From Pleurodeles waltl (lineage: Eukaryota > Chordata > Amphibia > Caudata > Salamandridae), in assembly GCF_031143425.1 (NCBI RefSeq), contig NC_090440.1:343917844-343981843 (forward strand): a DNA stretch of 64,000 bases, written 5' to 3'. Both the position numbers and the translations under genes were made by a program. The notes under the pieces were generated by a model that searched no databases, was not told the origin of the DNA, and worked only from the letters and a program-made list of their open reading frames with translations. Below, piece by piece: positions 34,148 to 47,370 of this stretch. Positions within the stretch are counted from its first letter, which is position 1; the number at the start of each line of letters is the position of its first letter.

Positions 34148-34985
34148 ATACCCTGCCATGAGGAGATTAAGACATGCTCCAGTGTACCGACCACTAGTTG
34201 ACCTTGCAAACATGGAGGACAGGCATATCATTCATCTGAATCGTCAGACCATCATGGATGTGTGTGCCCAGTTGGAGCATGATCTATTGCTTGCCATACA
34301 AAATCCCTATGTCATCCCGCTCTCACAGTACACGTTCTGTCAGTGCTACACTTTCTTGCCACTGTATCCTTTCAGAATACAGTGGGTTTGACAGCAGGGA
34401 TGTCACAGCCCATGTTCAGTCTTGAGTTGAAGGATGTACTGTGTGCTTTATTCAAACACCTGGACAGCTGCATCAGGTTTCCCCATTGTGGAGATTTGGC
34501 CCATGTGAAGACAGACTTCTATGATGTGGGACACATCCCTCATGTGATAGGGGCCATAGGTGGCACCCATATAGCCCTGGTCCCTCCCAGTGCCTATGAA
34601 CAGGTGTACAGGAACAGGAAGAACTACCTTGATCAAGGTTCAGGTGGTGTGTCTGGCAGACCAGTACATTGCACAGGTGATAGCCAAGTTTCTAGGATCT
34701 GTGTATGGTTCTTACATTCTGAGGAACAGCAATGTTCCACACATGATGGCACGGTGACACACAGAGAGGGCTTGGGTAATTGCTATGTATACATTTGGAT
34801 GTGTGTCTCTGCTATGGCACCTGTCAACACAATCTTCCCTGTGACTGTACCTGTATTGTAATAGGTACTACCTTTATGCACACAGGTGACTCTGGATATC
34901 CTAACCTTCTCTGGATGTTGAGCCAGATTCAGGTGCCTGGACGTCTTTGGAGGTGACTGAGCTCATCAATCAGTACTTCCAGTGA
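34148..34985 (+). pseudogene. Transposase main exon(s) of copy C
   Basis: Starts after the acceptor TCTATCCTAG, in phase with exon 1 (8254-8336). It encodes MRRLRHAPVYRPLVDLANME, the first Asp in VIGAIGGTHIAL (here mutated: G replaces the Asp of IDGTH), and LDQGS-type decay. An intron-like gap follows, then an acceptor (CACACAG|GTGACTC) near 34888 with the second Asp motif DSGYPNLLWM. After that a deletion removes the region with the catalytic Glu, and the gene ends with LINQYFQ and a TGA at 34983-34985, matching the ILQYFQ end of copy D. The protein is inactive. Confidence 0.82.
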
Positions 34986-35769
34986 CATACAGGTATGCTG
35001 ACTGTGTATTTGCAAGTGATGTGTATCCACATTGATTGATGACAATAGTCCTCCTGATTAGTTTCATTAGTGGTGTTGTAATGTGTTTCTATCCCTATGT
35101 GTGTGTTGGGTGAGGTGAGTGCTTGAATGTAAGGTGCAGAGTTTACATGTATTTTATCTTACATGTGTACTCACTGGGGGTTAGCTAGATTCACATCTCC
35201 TATGGACAGACCTGTGTAAAGCGATGTGTCCTGCATTCTCCTGTCCTCATGTTATTCCACCCACTGACTGTGTTATTTAAATCAGTGCCTCTGCTACCTA
35301 TGGCTTTAGGAATGCATGCTCATTAGCCGTTGATAACTGTATGCAGAATAGTGTTTAGCACATGACAGATGGCAGTTAAAGTGAATTGCCATGTATTTAC
35401 TGTGTCTGGAGATGTAGAAATGTCATATGTGTTGCCCTGCTTTGGATGCAATCTACACTGAGCTGGACAACTATGTACTACATATGTGCAATGTGTGGCA
35501 CCATGCCTTCTATCCTGATGTAACTCTGTGTCATGGTCTCTTTTGCAGGTTGGTTGAATGATTTTACTTCAGTGTGTGCCTGGACTAGTGACAATCTTAC
35601 ATCTGCCCTGGTACATGTCTGTTGTACTGTGTGTCCTGCAGAGGATGCCTCCACCTGCTGTCCATTACACTGCCTGTTGGTTCAGGGGGGCATACCCACA
35701 TCACATTTTACTGACATAACATTTGTACATGTTCAAACAAAGACACATATGCTGTTGCTGTGATCAATG
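34986..35769. other. Spacer between the convergent transposase and X genes of copy C
   Basis: No gene recognised. It corresponds to 54806-55312 of copy D, the shared 3' region of the two convergent genes. Confidence 0.5.
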
Positions 35770-36440
35770 GTGTTTATTGGGCACACAGGGTAAATGTGTA
35801 CAAACAATCTATGGTGCATACAGTGACAAACAGGTGATGAGTGGGGCTAGTAGAAGGGGCCTGCTGGTGGAAGGTGGAAGCATGCAGGATGGTGTTGAGG
35901 TCCCTGAGCACCCCTGCAATGGAGGCCATGGTGGCATTGTGGGCCTGCCACTGCTGCATGACATCTGGTGGTATTCCCTCTGCAGCATTTGGTTTTTCCT
36001 CAATATGATAATGATCTGGCCCATCCTGTCCTAGGATTGTTGGTATGCTCTCAGGATTTGGGAGATGGTTTGCTGGTCACTTGACTCCCTTTGGTAACCC
36101 ATCCTCTGGCCCACAGGTTCCCTCCCACACCCCCTGCTCCCATGTGCCTGTGCCCCTGGCATGGTGTGCCCACTCCCAGTGTCACCAGGACCTTCATTGT
36201 TTTGGGTGTGAGGGGTCGACTCAGGTCCCTGTACTGTGGGGCACACTATTGATTGAACTGTCCTTGGGACACAGGTTTGTGGATAAAGGGTTGGCTGTGC
36301 TGTTGATGTGACAGGGTGGGGGGTGGGGTTGATGTGAGCACGGTGAGGCAGGGAGTAGTGGACTGACCAGGTATCCCAGATGGGCCAGGTAAGTCGTCAA
36401 TGTCCAGAAATCCAGAGGCGTTGTCCTCACTGGGGCCTTA
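35770..36440 (-). pseudogene. X gene of copy C, exon 2
   Basis: Minus strand. Matches X exon 2 of copies A and D: NASGFLDIDDLPGPSGIPGQ-like acidic and GPSG text near 36400, then CPTVQGPESTPHTQNNEGPG, then the coil region with QTISQILRAYQQS and MLQREYHQM. Several stops and frame changes are present. Exon 1 with the Myb domain is at 57530-57910, separated by the provirus. Confidence 0.7.
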
Positions 36441-37294
36441 ATCTTGACGAGGGCTGGCTGTCTCTGGCATTCTCTCCATGGTACCTCTGGATGGAGTGGG
36501 AGAGAGTTACATTGGGGACGTGTGATTGGTGATCTCTTTGTCTAATGCAAACGGTGGCTTGACATGATTACCAGCAATGGCAATGACAGATTCAGCACTG
36601 CAAACATTGTTTGTGGATAGTGGATTGTGGCATGTGTACCATGCTCCAATGAGGATTGGTGTCAATCAGGCTCTGTAACATTTGGTGGGTGGGTGGTTTC
36701 AAGTCCTGTGTGATGTTTCACATAACAGGTGTGCCCTGTTTGCTCGTGGTAATTCAGGCTTGCTAGATGTGAGTGGGGATGGCTGTACATTACAGCATGT
36801 TGTCCAAGTGGGAGGAGGGTATGTGTGCATACATGGTAACTTGTCCTGTCTGTGCATTTGGTGCATGGGGTTTACCTTCTTACTTTCTAGCCCATGTTCA
36901 GTCGATTTCAGGGTTGTAGCTCTGGATAAGTGGCCAGTAGCTTTGGTGACAGTGATGTGGCTGTGTTTGGCCTTGTTTGACATTGTGTAGTGCAATTGCA
37001 TTGCTGTCATTGCATGTAGTGGTCCTCAGTCAAAGCATCCAGTTGGTGTAGCTAGTGCAATAGTCATACATGCAAGAGATGTGCAGTGGAGTGCACATTT
37101 CAAGTTTTGACGTAGATGGGCTAGTGCATTGTGGGAGTCATAGTGATTGTTATTGGCACTGCTACCCGTGAACTTGCCAGGAACTACGTGGGCATTGGGG
37201 CTTGGTGGTGGTGTGGCATGCAGGAGAGGGGCATTAGGTGATTAGGTGGGAGGTATGGAGGGAGATTGAGGAGTGCTTGTGTGGTGAGGAGGCA
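36441..37294. other. X intron of copy C; no gene seen
   Basis: GT- and TG-rich DNA between X exon 2 and the provirus. It continues at 57489-57529. Reading frames here are short and without recognisable domains. Confidence 0.5.
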
Positions 37295-37298
37295 TGCT

Positions 37299-39008
37299 TG
37301 TAGTGAATCCTAGTTTGTTTTAACGGGATAACAGGAGTTAGCTTAGCAGTAGGCTTGTAAACTCGTGCCCCCGTTACCCAGTGACTTTTAACCTACTTAG
37401 CTTGCTCTATCTTAGTCCATTTAATTATTTATTTCCTTTAAGATGGCGGACTTGTTTATAGTTAGGCCACTTGTTATGGGTTCTATTATCAGTGTCACTG
37501 CGCCAAGGCGTCAAGATCAAGCACGAAAGACAAACATACAGTAGGTGTTCACACTTAGGGATTTTCCCTCTCTATACTTTCGAGGGATTCTTGATATTAA
37601 TTGCCGTCCCAAGCATGCCTGTTATCTATTGTTATGAATAACACTTATGTCAGAGGACCTTGTAGATCTGTATGAATACAACACACTTTAGATAGATAAT
37701 CAGAGGGATTCCGACCAGAGGGCATCGCCACCATCGCGGATACCAATGCTGCAGTCATCCTGACGCTGACCCAGTCTTCGTGTCCCTGCGGAGTCTGAGA
37801 TAGAAACCTCATTTCAAGGTAACGAGGGTTGGGGGCTCCTCTCATGGACACGACTTTGGCACATTAGGTTTAACGAACCCAGCTCTCCTTTAGGTAGGAG
37901 GTTAGACCTATTCTCCTTAGGGTACTAGGGCTTATTCCATATTTTACATATACATATATTTCTTTCATATATTGCACAATGGTGGGGGTCTTTATAACAA
38001 TGACTCTCTTCTTCACAATATTGTTGCTTGGTATATTCATTATCCTAATCATTGCAGTTCATGCAACTTATCACAAATTGCAGTTATGTTGAATAAAAAC
38101 TATTATAACTTCACTGCATCCGTTTTATTGCCTTTGTTTGTATGAGACATAATAAATCTATGAGAAAAGGGTAATCTCTGTTTAACCACGACAACCCTGA
38201 GATATCATACTTTGAGTCCATGCGTAAGCGACTGCTACAAATCACCTTTTACTATTGTGTTTCTGGTGAGGTACTGCTAGTAAGCCGGTAAGGTTTGGAC
38301 AACAGTTACAACTAGTTGTAGGAAGAGACTTAGGGGGTCATTCTGACCCTGGCGGTCATGGACCGCCAGGGCCAAAGACCGCGGGAGCACCGCCAACAGG
38401 CTGGCGGTGCTCCCATGGGCATTCTGACCGCGGCGGTACAGCCGCGGTCAGAACCTGGAAACCGGCGGTGTCCCGCCGGTTTCCCGCTGCCCCTGGGAAT
38501 CCTCCACGGCGGCGCTGCAAGCAGCGCCGCCATGGGGATTCCGACCCCCTTCCCGCCAGCCTGGCTCTGGCGGTTTCCACCGCCAGAACCTGGCTGGCGG
38601 GAACGGGTGTCGTGGGGCCCCTGGGGGCCCCTGCAGTGGCCCCCTAACAGGGCCCCATTCAGATTTTCAGTGTCTGCATGGCAGACACTGAAAATGGCGA
38701 CGGGTGCAACTGCACCCGTCGCACCCCATCCACTCCGCCGGCTCCATTCGGAGCCGGCATCCTCGTGGAAGGGGGTTTCCCGCTGGGCTGGCGGGCGGCC
38801 TTCTGGCGGTCGCCCGCCAGCCCAGCGGGAAACTCAGAATGACCGCCGCGGTCTTTCGACCGCGGTACGGTCTTCTGGCGGTTCCCGCCAGGCGGGCGGC
38901 TTCCGCCGCCCGCGGGGGTCAGAATGACCCCCTTAGTCACCTACAAACTAAAGTACTGTCATCCTGAGACCAGCAGTCTTGCTCAGAGCAAGAGTCCAAA
39001 CTACGACA
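37299..39008 (+). repeat. 5' LTR of the foamy-like provirus (with MITE)
   Basis: 1107 bp of LTR once the 600-bp MITE and its 3-bp duplication are removed. AATAAA occurs at 38092-38097 and 38151-38156, suggesting the R region ends soon after. By eye it differs from the 3' LTR at about two dozen positions with no indels (about 2%), so integration is older than that of the Gmr1-like element if rates are equal. Confidence 0.88.
38333..38932. mobile_element. 600-bp Harbinger MITE in the 5' LTR
   Basis: Ends are a perfect inverted pair, GGGGGTCATTCTGAC and GTCAGAATGACCCCC, flanked by TTA on both sides (38330-38332 and 38933-38935). The interior is very GC-rich with many CCGCC/GGCGG blocks and secondary palindromes, and has no gene; overlapping frames are artefacts. 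The ends match those of copy D, so the copy D transposase family probably moved it. Confidence 0.92.
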
Positions 39009-39026
39009 TGGCGCCACCAACGATGG
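39009..39026 (+). promoter_or_regulatory. Primer binding site of the foamy-like provirus
   Basis: TGGCGCCACCAACGATGG directly follows the LTR. Its first seven bases match lysine-tRNA primer sites, as used by foamy viruses; the remainder matches only with small gaps. Confidence 0.65.
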
Positions 39027-39239
39027 TGTTTAGGCACTAATTTACGGGTACCCTGATTATCACTGTCTCACAGACAACAGGTACCCTCAGTACCATTATA
39101 CGGAGACGTCCGTGGTCTTTGGGAGAATCCTCCTCAGCTGAACAGGTAACACCTAATTAGGCTGTAGGTTGTTCGAGCTCGAACTAATTAAAAGGCAAAG
39201 CTTCCCCTATTTTTTGGTGTTCCGTTTCTCTAAACAACT

Positions 39240-40773
39240 ATGGCTAATACCATAGACATTCCTGCAAATGCTAGACATGCACTTACACAACATTTATTAG
39301 CGCATGGCCTTACAGAAGAGGGCGGGGATGTTACTCTGATTATAGAAGCGACTGAAGCCTACCAAACAGAAACGTTTTACTGTTGGGTTGCCTTTCCTGA
39401 GGCTGACCAACGAACGCACACATTTCACACATATGACATTGCAAACATACCAGTAAGATACGAAGCATACCAGTATCATGAAATATCGCTCACATATCAA
39501 GAGCATCAGAACTGGTTTGAAGGCGCCCTACCGCATGTACTACGACGGGTGAGGCTAGGTCCTTTAAGTAATGAAGGGCCTACATGGCCCATGTTTGCCA
39601 CATATACACCTCACCCGGGCATACAGACTATGCCGATCGCAGATTTACGAATATTATATAATGAATTAATGGCATTATATAGACAATTGGTTCAGTTCGT
39701 AATGCGAACATTGAACACTACACCAGCACTGGTGGATATCAATTGGCTACTGGGATTAATCCACAAACAGTGCATACTATTATGGGTAAAGTGCCCACGG
39801 AATGGGAAAAAATACCGTTCTGGATTGTCCAGAAAACAAATCAGCTGGAAGCTGTGTTCCCCCATACGGGGCCACAGGAAAAACATAGATTGCTCACTAT
39901 GTGCTTGCCGTTTGGGATGGTTCCCTCGGGGGATGAATGTGCCACTTGGGGTACAGTCTTCGCTGCCGTTTATACTACCACACATGGTACCCCTACACTT
40001 GCCAATTTACCGGAAGTGTTAAAACAAATACAAAATGAGCATGGGGCTGCACCGGCCCTGGATCTGGGGATGAAATTGATGCGTAACTTTGACGCTGTCT
40101 CCTCGATAATACTAAGTAATATTAAAGGGGAAGCGGTGGCACTGGCAATTCGCCAGCGTCTCCGGGAAACTCCAAATATGGAACAAGAGAGACAGCTACC
40201 GAAAATAATCTCCGATACCTATACTAGTATAGGACGGGATGGTTTGGGAGCCAAATCAAAAAAATTGGACATACCGTCTCCACCCATAAGGAAGGTACAA
40301 AGCAGGCACAAGAGGGCTCTAAAAAGCGCTGGGACAAACAAAAAGATTTCAAAGACAGGAGAAATAAAAGAGCTGATTCTCCACATCCGGAGTACTCCGA
40401 AAGGAGGTATAATCTCAGAAATAGGGATAACATTAGAACTCCAGACAGATATATTGATTCATGTCCTTCTCGTTCCTTTCAGGACGCACCGGATAAACGT
40501 AGCGAGAGAGGGGGCCGTCAAGATCGACGTCCGGAATACGTGAAAGAAAAGAAAGACTCGCCACAGTCTAACGTTAAAAAAGAAGAAAAGACTTCTCAGA
40601 AAAAAACACAATTTAAAAAGAAGAAAGTGGCAGCACTGACCGTTAAAAATGCCAGTAGTATTGAGAACACTGTTGAGGAACAAGAGGTGGGCAGTGACTC
40701 TGTTGGACAGCACGGCAGAGGTCACAATATGTCGCCAGAGTCTGAAAGATCATCTGGTTGCGACAGCAACTAG
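39240..40773 (+). pseudogene. gag: Foamy-like gag (frameshifted)
   Basis: Starts at ATG with MANTIDIPANARHALTQHLL. The first frame is open to about 39740, where the frame shifts; the second part carries KVPTEWEKIPFWIVQKTNQL and GHTGPQEKHR-like text up to about 40300. After a second shift the C-terminal part is rich in Arg (RRNKRADSP, SERRYNLRNRDNIRT, ERGGRQDRRPEY) and ends at TAG 40771-40773. No CCHC zinc knuckle is present; Arg-rich boxes replace them in foamy Gag. The protein would form the capsid. Two frameshifts make this copy non-functional. Confidence 0.75.
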
Positions 40774-43700
40774 CGATTACATCGCGGTTGAGACGGCGGA
40801 TGGCCGCATTCTCCCACCCGATCGGGTTTATGATTTAACGATTCAGATAGAGGGAGACGTGGAACGCATTATTAGTGTAATATTTTGGGATGAACTTACT
40901 AGTGATATCCTGTTGGCCGAGAGAGACTGGCCACCTGAACATGTCCGCAAGCTCCCACATGGGGAAGATGTCATTTTGCCTTCTTTCTCCGATCTTGTTC
41001 CGAAGGCAGACAAAAAAGCCTATGCTGCTGAATGGGCCTATGCTGCTGAATGGGCTTTAGCGCAGGCACCTGCACTATACTGTAATCATGTAGGTTGGGA
41101 CAAGGACTCTCCTTGTCATGTAATTCCCGTTAGGTCTACACCGCACCCGCAGCCACAATACCCTGTTAAACATGAAGCGAAAGCTCCGGTGACGGAGATA
41201 CTGTCACAACTTGAATACCAGGGAGTGATTGAGCCCTGTACATCGGCAATGAATAATCCATTATTTCCCGTTGCTAAACCTGATCATTCATATAGAATAG
41301 TGGTTGATTATAGACACTTAAATAGTCATACAGGCACATATGCTATACAAAATTCACACAGCACAGCGATGATAAACAATATAGTGCATAAAAAATATAA
41401 AACTACATTGGATATATCTAATGGGTTTTTCTGCAAGAATTTAGCACATGAAAGTAGGGACCTAAGTGCATTTTCCTTTGGCTCTCAGAAACGCTTTTGT
41501 CGTTTACCCCAAGGCTATAAAAACAGCCCAGAGCTGTTTTCAGCCCGTGTAACATCAATATTGCATGAGCTTGATTCCGATGCATTATCCTATGTGGATG
41601 ATATCTGTCTCACTGACGACGCCCTCGACATTCATCTTGCGAGGGTCGATCGGATCATTTTGGGATTTGCAGCCTTCGGTTATAAATTTAATTTTAAGAA
41701 AAGCAAGATAGCCTTTCTTAGTGTATTGTTCCTAGGATATGAACTATCAAACAAGGGGAAGAGCCTGGCCCTGCACTTCCTAGAAAAGTGTGCTCAGCTA
41801 CAGCCTCCGAACACGCTTAAGAAATTACAGTCATTACTGGGTTTCTTTAATTTTGGCAGAACATACATTCCAGATTATGCTGAACGCATCAAACCACTTT
41901 ATGACTTAATTCAGCCCAACTTTTCTAGCAGACGATGGACGATTGAACACACACACATCCTTAGGGACATACGACGGGACATGCTGGAAGCTAGACACTT
42001 ATACACATGTGACAATAAAACAAATTTGGTCATCAGAATAATAGCTGGTGCCCTTGGATTTACCTATGTCACCTTTAATGAGGGTGACACGGTGCCGATA
42101 GCATACAAATCACATTTGTACTCGAATGCTGAGAAACGTTTTGCTCCTACAGAAAAAATTCTGACAGCAGTTCAGATGGCCGTCATAAAGGAGAGGCCAC
42201 TTGCCCAGGGGAAACGCATTATTGTTGTCTCCCCGGTGCCGGCCTTAGAGGCTGTCACTAAAGCAAGCGTTCCAAACGCTAAGGCATTACATCCACGCTG
42301 GATTCAATGGGCAACGTCTCTGACCGCCACTGATGTTGATTATGTGTTTGACCCAAGACTTCAGACATAAGAATTTCTCCAGTATGAACAGGAGTACCCC
42401 GCTCCTCTACATATATTGCCAATAGACAGTTATGATACCATTATTTATACTGACGGATCGGCACAACCGGCTGTGGGTACTAAACATCAATACTCGGCAG
42501 CTTGCGCAGCCGTGCGCGGGGTAATGGAAGACGGAGTTTTCCATCCTCACAATACCTATACTCAGACCTTAGGGGACTGCACAGCCCAGTTGGCCGAGCT
42601 TAAGGCTCTTCTTCTAGCGCTCGAACATTCTGAGCCAGGAACACAGACTTTAATCGTCTGTGATTCATATTACTGCGTCCAGTCATACAATGAATATCTC
42701 AATCATTGGAAACTGAACGGGTTTAGAGATTCTAAAGGGAACACCATTAAACACAAAATGTTGTGGGGAAGGGTGGCTGATCTTAAAGATAAGCTTCCAT
42801 GTGTCCATGTAGTTCATACATTAGGACACCAACGTGTAGGAATACAGGTTGCCGGCAATACATTGGCTGATGAAGCAGCCAAAGCATCAGTAGCGACGGC
42901 TTCTGTGGCTGCAGTGACTCGTTCTCGGACGAGGTTGGATAATGAAATACTGATTGCCGTCAAAGCTTCGGCTGCAGGCAAGACCCTTCCGAAAGGATAC
43001 CCTACGAACTATACTTATCATATCAGTGCCCAGAATGTTGCGTTCGCAACGATTCCTGAGGTAGGTGATCGAGTGATCCCCAATGAAGACCAAAGATTCG
43101 GGCTGATTACAGCTGCACATGAGAGTGTCGCTTCTGCACATGCTGGTATACAGGCCACTATAACAATACTACAACAACGATACTGGTGGCCTGGTCTATG
43201 CAGACGGACTAAACAGTATGTCCTTTGCTGTGACATTTGTCAGCAGATTAAGGGCGCAAATATCAGACACCCTCTGCAGACATCCCTCTTAGTGTCAGAC
43301 AAGCCACTCCATTGTGTGTACCTGGACCATTGTGGTCCCTTGCAGCCTGATGATGCATATAAATACATTTTAGTGGCTGTAGATTCCTGTTCTAGATTCC
43401 TGTGGGTATGGCCACAGCGGTCGGCTGACGCCCGGACTGTTATAAAAGATTTGCTGATCCTTATCGCTACATATGCGGTTGCAGCATTCCATTCGGACCA
43501 GGGCCCTGCATTTGCCTCTAAAGCTTTCAGGGACACCATGAGAACTATGGGTGTTGAACTCCATTACTCCTCACCATACCATCCTGAGGGAAATTCGGTC
43601 GTGGAGAGGCGGAATCGTGATCTAAAGCAGTCCTTAACAGCTCAAGTATTAGGTTCAGGGCGCAGTTGGTTACATCACCTATATGGGGTCCAGAGAGCAC

Positions 43701-44137
43701 TGAATAATCTGCCAAGACGGTCCTTGGGGGGAAAGTCTCCATATGAGGTTCTCTTTGGGACACCTATGTATGTCCCCGATCTCGATGCCCCTGGTATGGT
43801 GGCAGCAGAAACACCGTTTGACATAAAAGAACGTCTCACTGTTTTACAGGAGCTTCAACAATTCCGTGATGATAAATCATCTACAAGTGCTGCCACTTTG
43901 GGAATAAGGGAATTGGCGAAAACTTCGACTGGCTGGATTCCTAACGTTGGGGATCTGGTTCATGAAAAGATCGCTGTGAAAAAAGAATTTGGTCCATCAT
44001 ACAGAGCACCTGTACCGGTCTTGGGAATAAAAGGCACCAGGACTGTCATCCTTCCACCATTGTCTGGTTCCAAATCAAACAGATTCATCTCCATTGATGA
44101 CATCAAATTACACCATGTGGCCGATTCTTCACAGTAG
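40649..44137 (+). pseudogene. pol: Foamy-like pol (protease-RT-RNase H-integrase, one internal stop)
   Basis: Own ATG at 40649, overlapping gag by about 125 nt in another frame. The protease region has LLDSTAEVT in place of the usual D-S/T-G-A. RT: VVDYRHLN, TLDISNGFF, RLPQGYKNSPELF, YVDD (41591-41602). A TAA at 42368-42370 interrupts the frame, which then continues. RNase H: YTDGSA, AQLAELKALLLAL, VCDSYY, NTLADEAAK. Integrase: HHCC finger with CCDICQQ, then core residues in YLDHCGPL, FHSDQGPAF and HPEGNSVVERRN. The domain order is that of retroviruses. Apart from the single stop, and the protease variant, the frame is intact for about 1160 codons. Confidence 0.85.
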
Positions 44138-47100
44138 ACCAGGAGGTTCCTTGGGCAGTTCCCGACCCCCTCTCACTACCCAACAGGACATCCATCTACA
44201 TAGTAGGATGAATATCACTACTACTGACTATGCAACTATGTCAACTGCTGTTCAGGACACTTCCTCGACCATGGGGAGGGCGGAAAATGAACTTTTGTTG
44301 GTTCCAGTAACAACTTTGGTGACCACCCCGCTTCAGGATTTGGCTGTATTTTACACGAACACTTCCACGGCTAATGACGTCTATCAAGAACTTCCACGAG
44401 CGGTGGATGAGAATTCACCGGGTCCTGTGTTTGCAGAGACTTCCTCTGGCTATTTTGTAGACATTGATGATTTTTCGTCGGATTCATCCTCAACTGAGAC
44501 TGACAAACTTTCGAGTAGTAGCAAATTCTATTGATGGCTTAAGAAGAACTATTTGATATATCCATGGAACTATCTATGGTTCTGTTTGACATTTATTGCA
44601 TTATTTTTATGGATTGGTTTTGTGACAGTTTTCTTTTTACTGATTAATGGTCACTATATCGCTGATCGCTCCTCTGTGGAGCCTGTTGATGAAATTTTAA
44701 CACCACATCATTCTTCACATAAGGTCCGTCGTGATTTGTCCCCTGTCAATATTATAGCTATTCCAATTCCTGATGGGATTGTATGGGACAAAGTTCCGTT
44801 CGATATATACGGGCCTACAGAGATAATTCAAATACCATACGTGTTCAAAATTTCAATGTCTGATGTTATTACACCTAATGTTGTCTCTGATGATTGGGAT
44901 GTCCAAACAGTTGATTCAATGCTAACTGAAATGAAGGACTACTCCGCTTTTGGAAGTGATGATGTATATGATTATACAATGAATTATGGGGAAATGTTCT
45001 GCTATAACAATTGGGGACATCACTACCTGCACCGTGCAACTAGATGTAGGCCTCTCTTACACTACACACAATGGGAACACTGTTCAACACCACAGGTGGG
45101 GAGTCCAAAGTATTACAGTGACAAATTCACATACTTTTCTGGGCATGATACAAAGAAAGCTGAATCGTATTATTCAAAATTACCTCCAGCGCAATTTAGA
45201 AAACTTTTGCTAACAGATACAAAACTGATTTATTCGGATCCCTTTGTTTCCCGGCTCTCGATTGAGGGTTACGAATATTGGAAAAACACTATCGATTTGA
45301 AGAGTGTATGGGGGACACAAGATTGGCAAATACAGGGTAGGGAAGCTTTGTTTCGAGCATGCTTGATTCCTGTGCAAATGATTTTTTTAAATGACACTGT
45401 TGAGCAGACATCATGTCTAGGGTTAGCAAAAATTAAAGATCTGAACACGCCCAGTATCCCTACTCCGACAAAATTTAGAGATTGGCAACACTTTCTTAAT
45501 GTTTCAGAGGATAGGCTAGATGCAATGGTTAAGGCTGGTGCTTATAATTCTTCACTTTCCCGTCCCGGTGGATGGTTGGTATGGCCCACCGACACTGATG
45601 AGTGTCAAAGGCGTTTTTTGAACTCTTCAGGGTTTTTTTCCATTCATAGGCCAGACCCTCGCTTTCTATCAGGTCAACGTACTGGTATAATCACAACATA
45701 CAGTGTGGGTAAGCTGTGTCAGCAATGGGTGCAGACAAACACTTTAACAGCGGTTAAACAACACCTGAACACTCTTTCTGACAGTATAGACTTACAGGAT
45801 TTCCTATTAGGTCCTAGGAAACAACGCACAAAACGGTTTTTATATGCTATGTATAATGAAATTTGGAAACTTTCCCAAATTGAGGCTGCTGCACGTTTAA
45901 GGCAACTTGATAAGGAGAATTTGGAAAAAACATTGGCTGTTGTCGACAATGGCATGAACACGCTGTCCAACAGAATTTATTCACTGTCAAATATAGTGTC
46001 ATCTGCTATTGATATCACTCAGACTGATTTGTCCCGGTTATATCATGGGCAAACACAGCTACGTTCCATCATGCAGCTGGGTTGGGCATTGCAGACACTG
46101 AGACGTGGCCACATTCCATGGAAATACATTAATGGGAGTGAACTATTCGCTGCTTTTAATTTTTCCAAGGAACAAGAGACAATGGGTAAAAGGGAGGCTC
46201 GTTTCACCTTGCTTCAAGTAGAAAAGTTAGATAAGTTGCCCTTCACGGTAGCAGAGAGTCCTTCAACTATCTGGCTCTTACACGGCATTATTAATTTACC
46301 GTTTTCGACCTTTCGTTTCTCGAGCTGCCTGAAACATCTTGCAGTGGGATGATATGAACGGCTAGGAGATAGCTTTATTAAGGAAGAGTGGGAGTTGCCC
46401 TTTGAGTATCGATGTTTGAACGGTGAACAGGAGGTCTTTCTTAGCGGAAGTGAATGTGAGAATGCTGTTCGTCATTCCATGATATGCAAACAGGTGTCTC
46501 TTCACGGTCTTTGCAATGCGGCGGTCGCAAATTTGGGATGTTTTCTGAAGGGTACTCCCGTTCCCTTGATTCGTTTAGTGTTTCATGTACTTTCTAATGG
46601 GAGTTATGTTCTACTGAACGATGACAGCTGTTGCGGCTTGCGACCTGGAATTGCCTACGCAATCTCAGTCACGAAGGTCGTTACGTGTTGTGGCCATGTT
46701 TTGTTTCCCCCCACACGAGAGATACAAGTATCTGAAATGTGGCCCCACATTGATACTATTAATGTGAACTATGACAAGTTGAGTAGACTAAAGGCGCTAT
46801 TGTTTCAGAAACACCTTGACATCCGCAAAAGAGACGTATGCTCTCCAGATTGCGAGATCATCAGCCGAGATACAATCCCTTTTAAATACTGATTTCCCCA
46901 AACACTTTGGAGAGCTGGTGTCCAGAATATTCAATGCTTCAAGCACAACTGGGATTGTTCATTTCTTTAAGGCTGTCGGGTCTGGTTTCGTGTCCATCTT
47001 CCAGACTGTCTTCGGAGTCATCCCATCAGCCATCCATTCTCTCTTTTCCAGTGTGTTTGGTGGCTTTCCAATTATTTTGGCTTTAATTGGCGGACTGCTA

Positions 47101-47187
47101 CTGCTATTTTTTCTGATTCGTGGTGGTTGTTTTTTTCCAGCGACACAGAGCAATGGAGCCACTCCCGTCAACCCCGCTGTGCCGTGA
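44097..47187 (+). pseudogene. env: Foamy-like env (two stops and one frameshift)
   Basis: One frame runs from ATG 44097 through a TGA at 44532-44534 to a TGA at 46350-46352 and on to 46892. The last part is in another frame from about 46820 to 47187. Layout: about 145 polar residues; a hydrophobic segment (WFCLTFIALFLWIGFVTVFF, about 44577); a basic site HKVRRDL (about 44720); a surface-like region with Cys and N-glycosylation sites; a furin-type site RKQRTKR (about 45817-45837); then a coiled, hydrophobic-rich transmembrane subunit, ending with a membrane anchor (FPIILALIGGLLLLFFLI, about 47060-47115). Leader, SU and TM with two cleavage sites resemble foamy Env. It is broken in this copy. 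Confidence 0.78.
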
Positions 47188-47370
47188 ACGCATGGTTCGG
47201 ATCTTCGGTACACCTTTGCCGGTGGAACTAAGTTTGACTGGTCATTGTCATTCCGGCCTCTACTCTGGTGTGTACAACCGGTATTCCGCTGCATATGGTG
47301 TCTCTTTGAACATCTGCCTATGGTCTGTCTTGCTGTTGCACCAACATCTCCTGTGGACCACGAACTGCTG

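Noticed and set aside
38358..38967. Overlapping frames up to 189 codons in the GC-rich region of the 5' LTR
   Set aside because: The region is a 600-bp MITE with perfect inverted ends; the frames follow from GC-rich palindromes, and one runs through the element boundary.
44097..44534. Separate accessory gene between pol and env of the provirus
   Set aside because: The frame continues past a single TGA straight into env, so it is better read as the N-terminal part of env.
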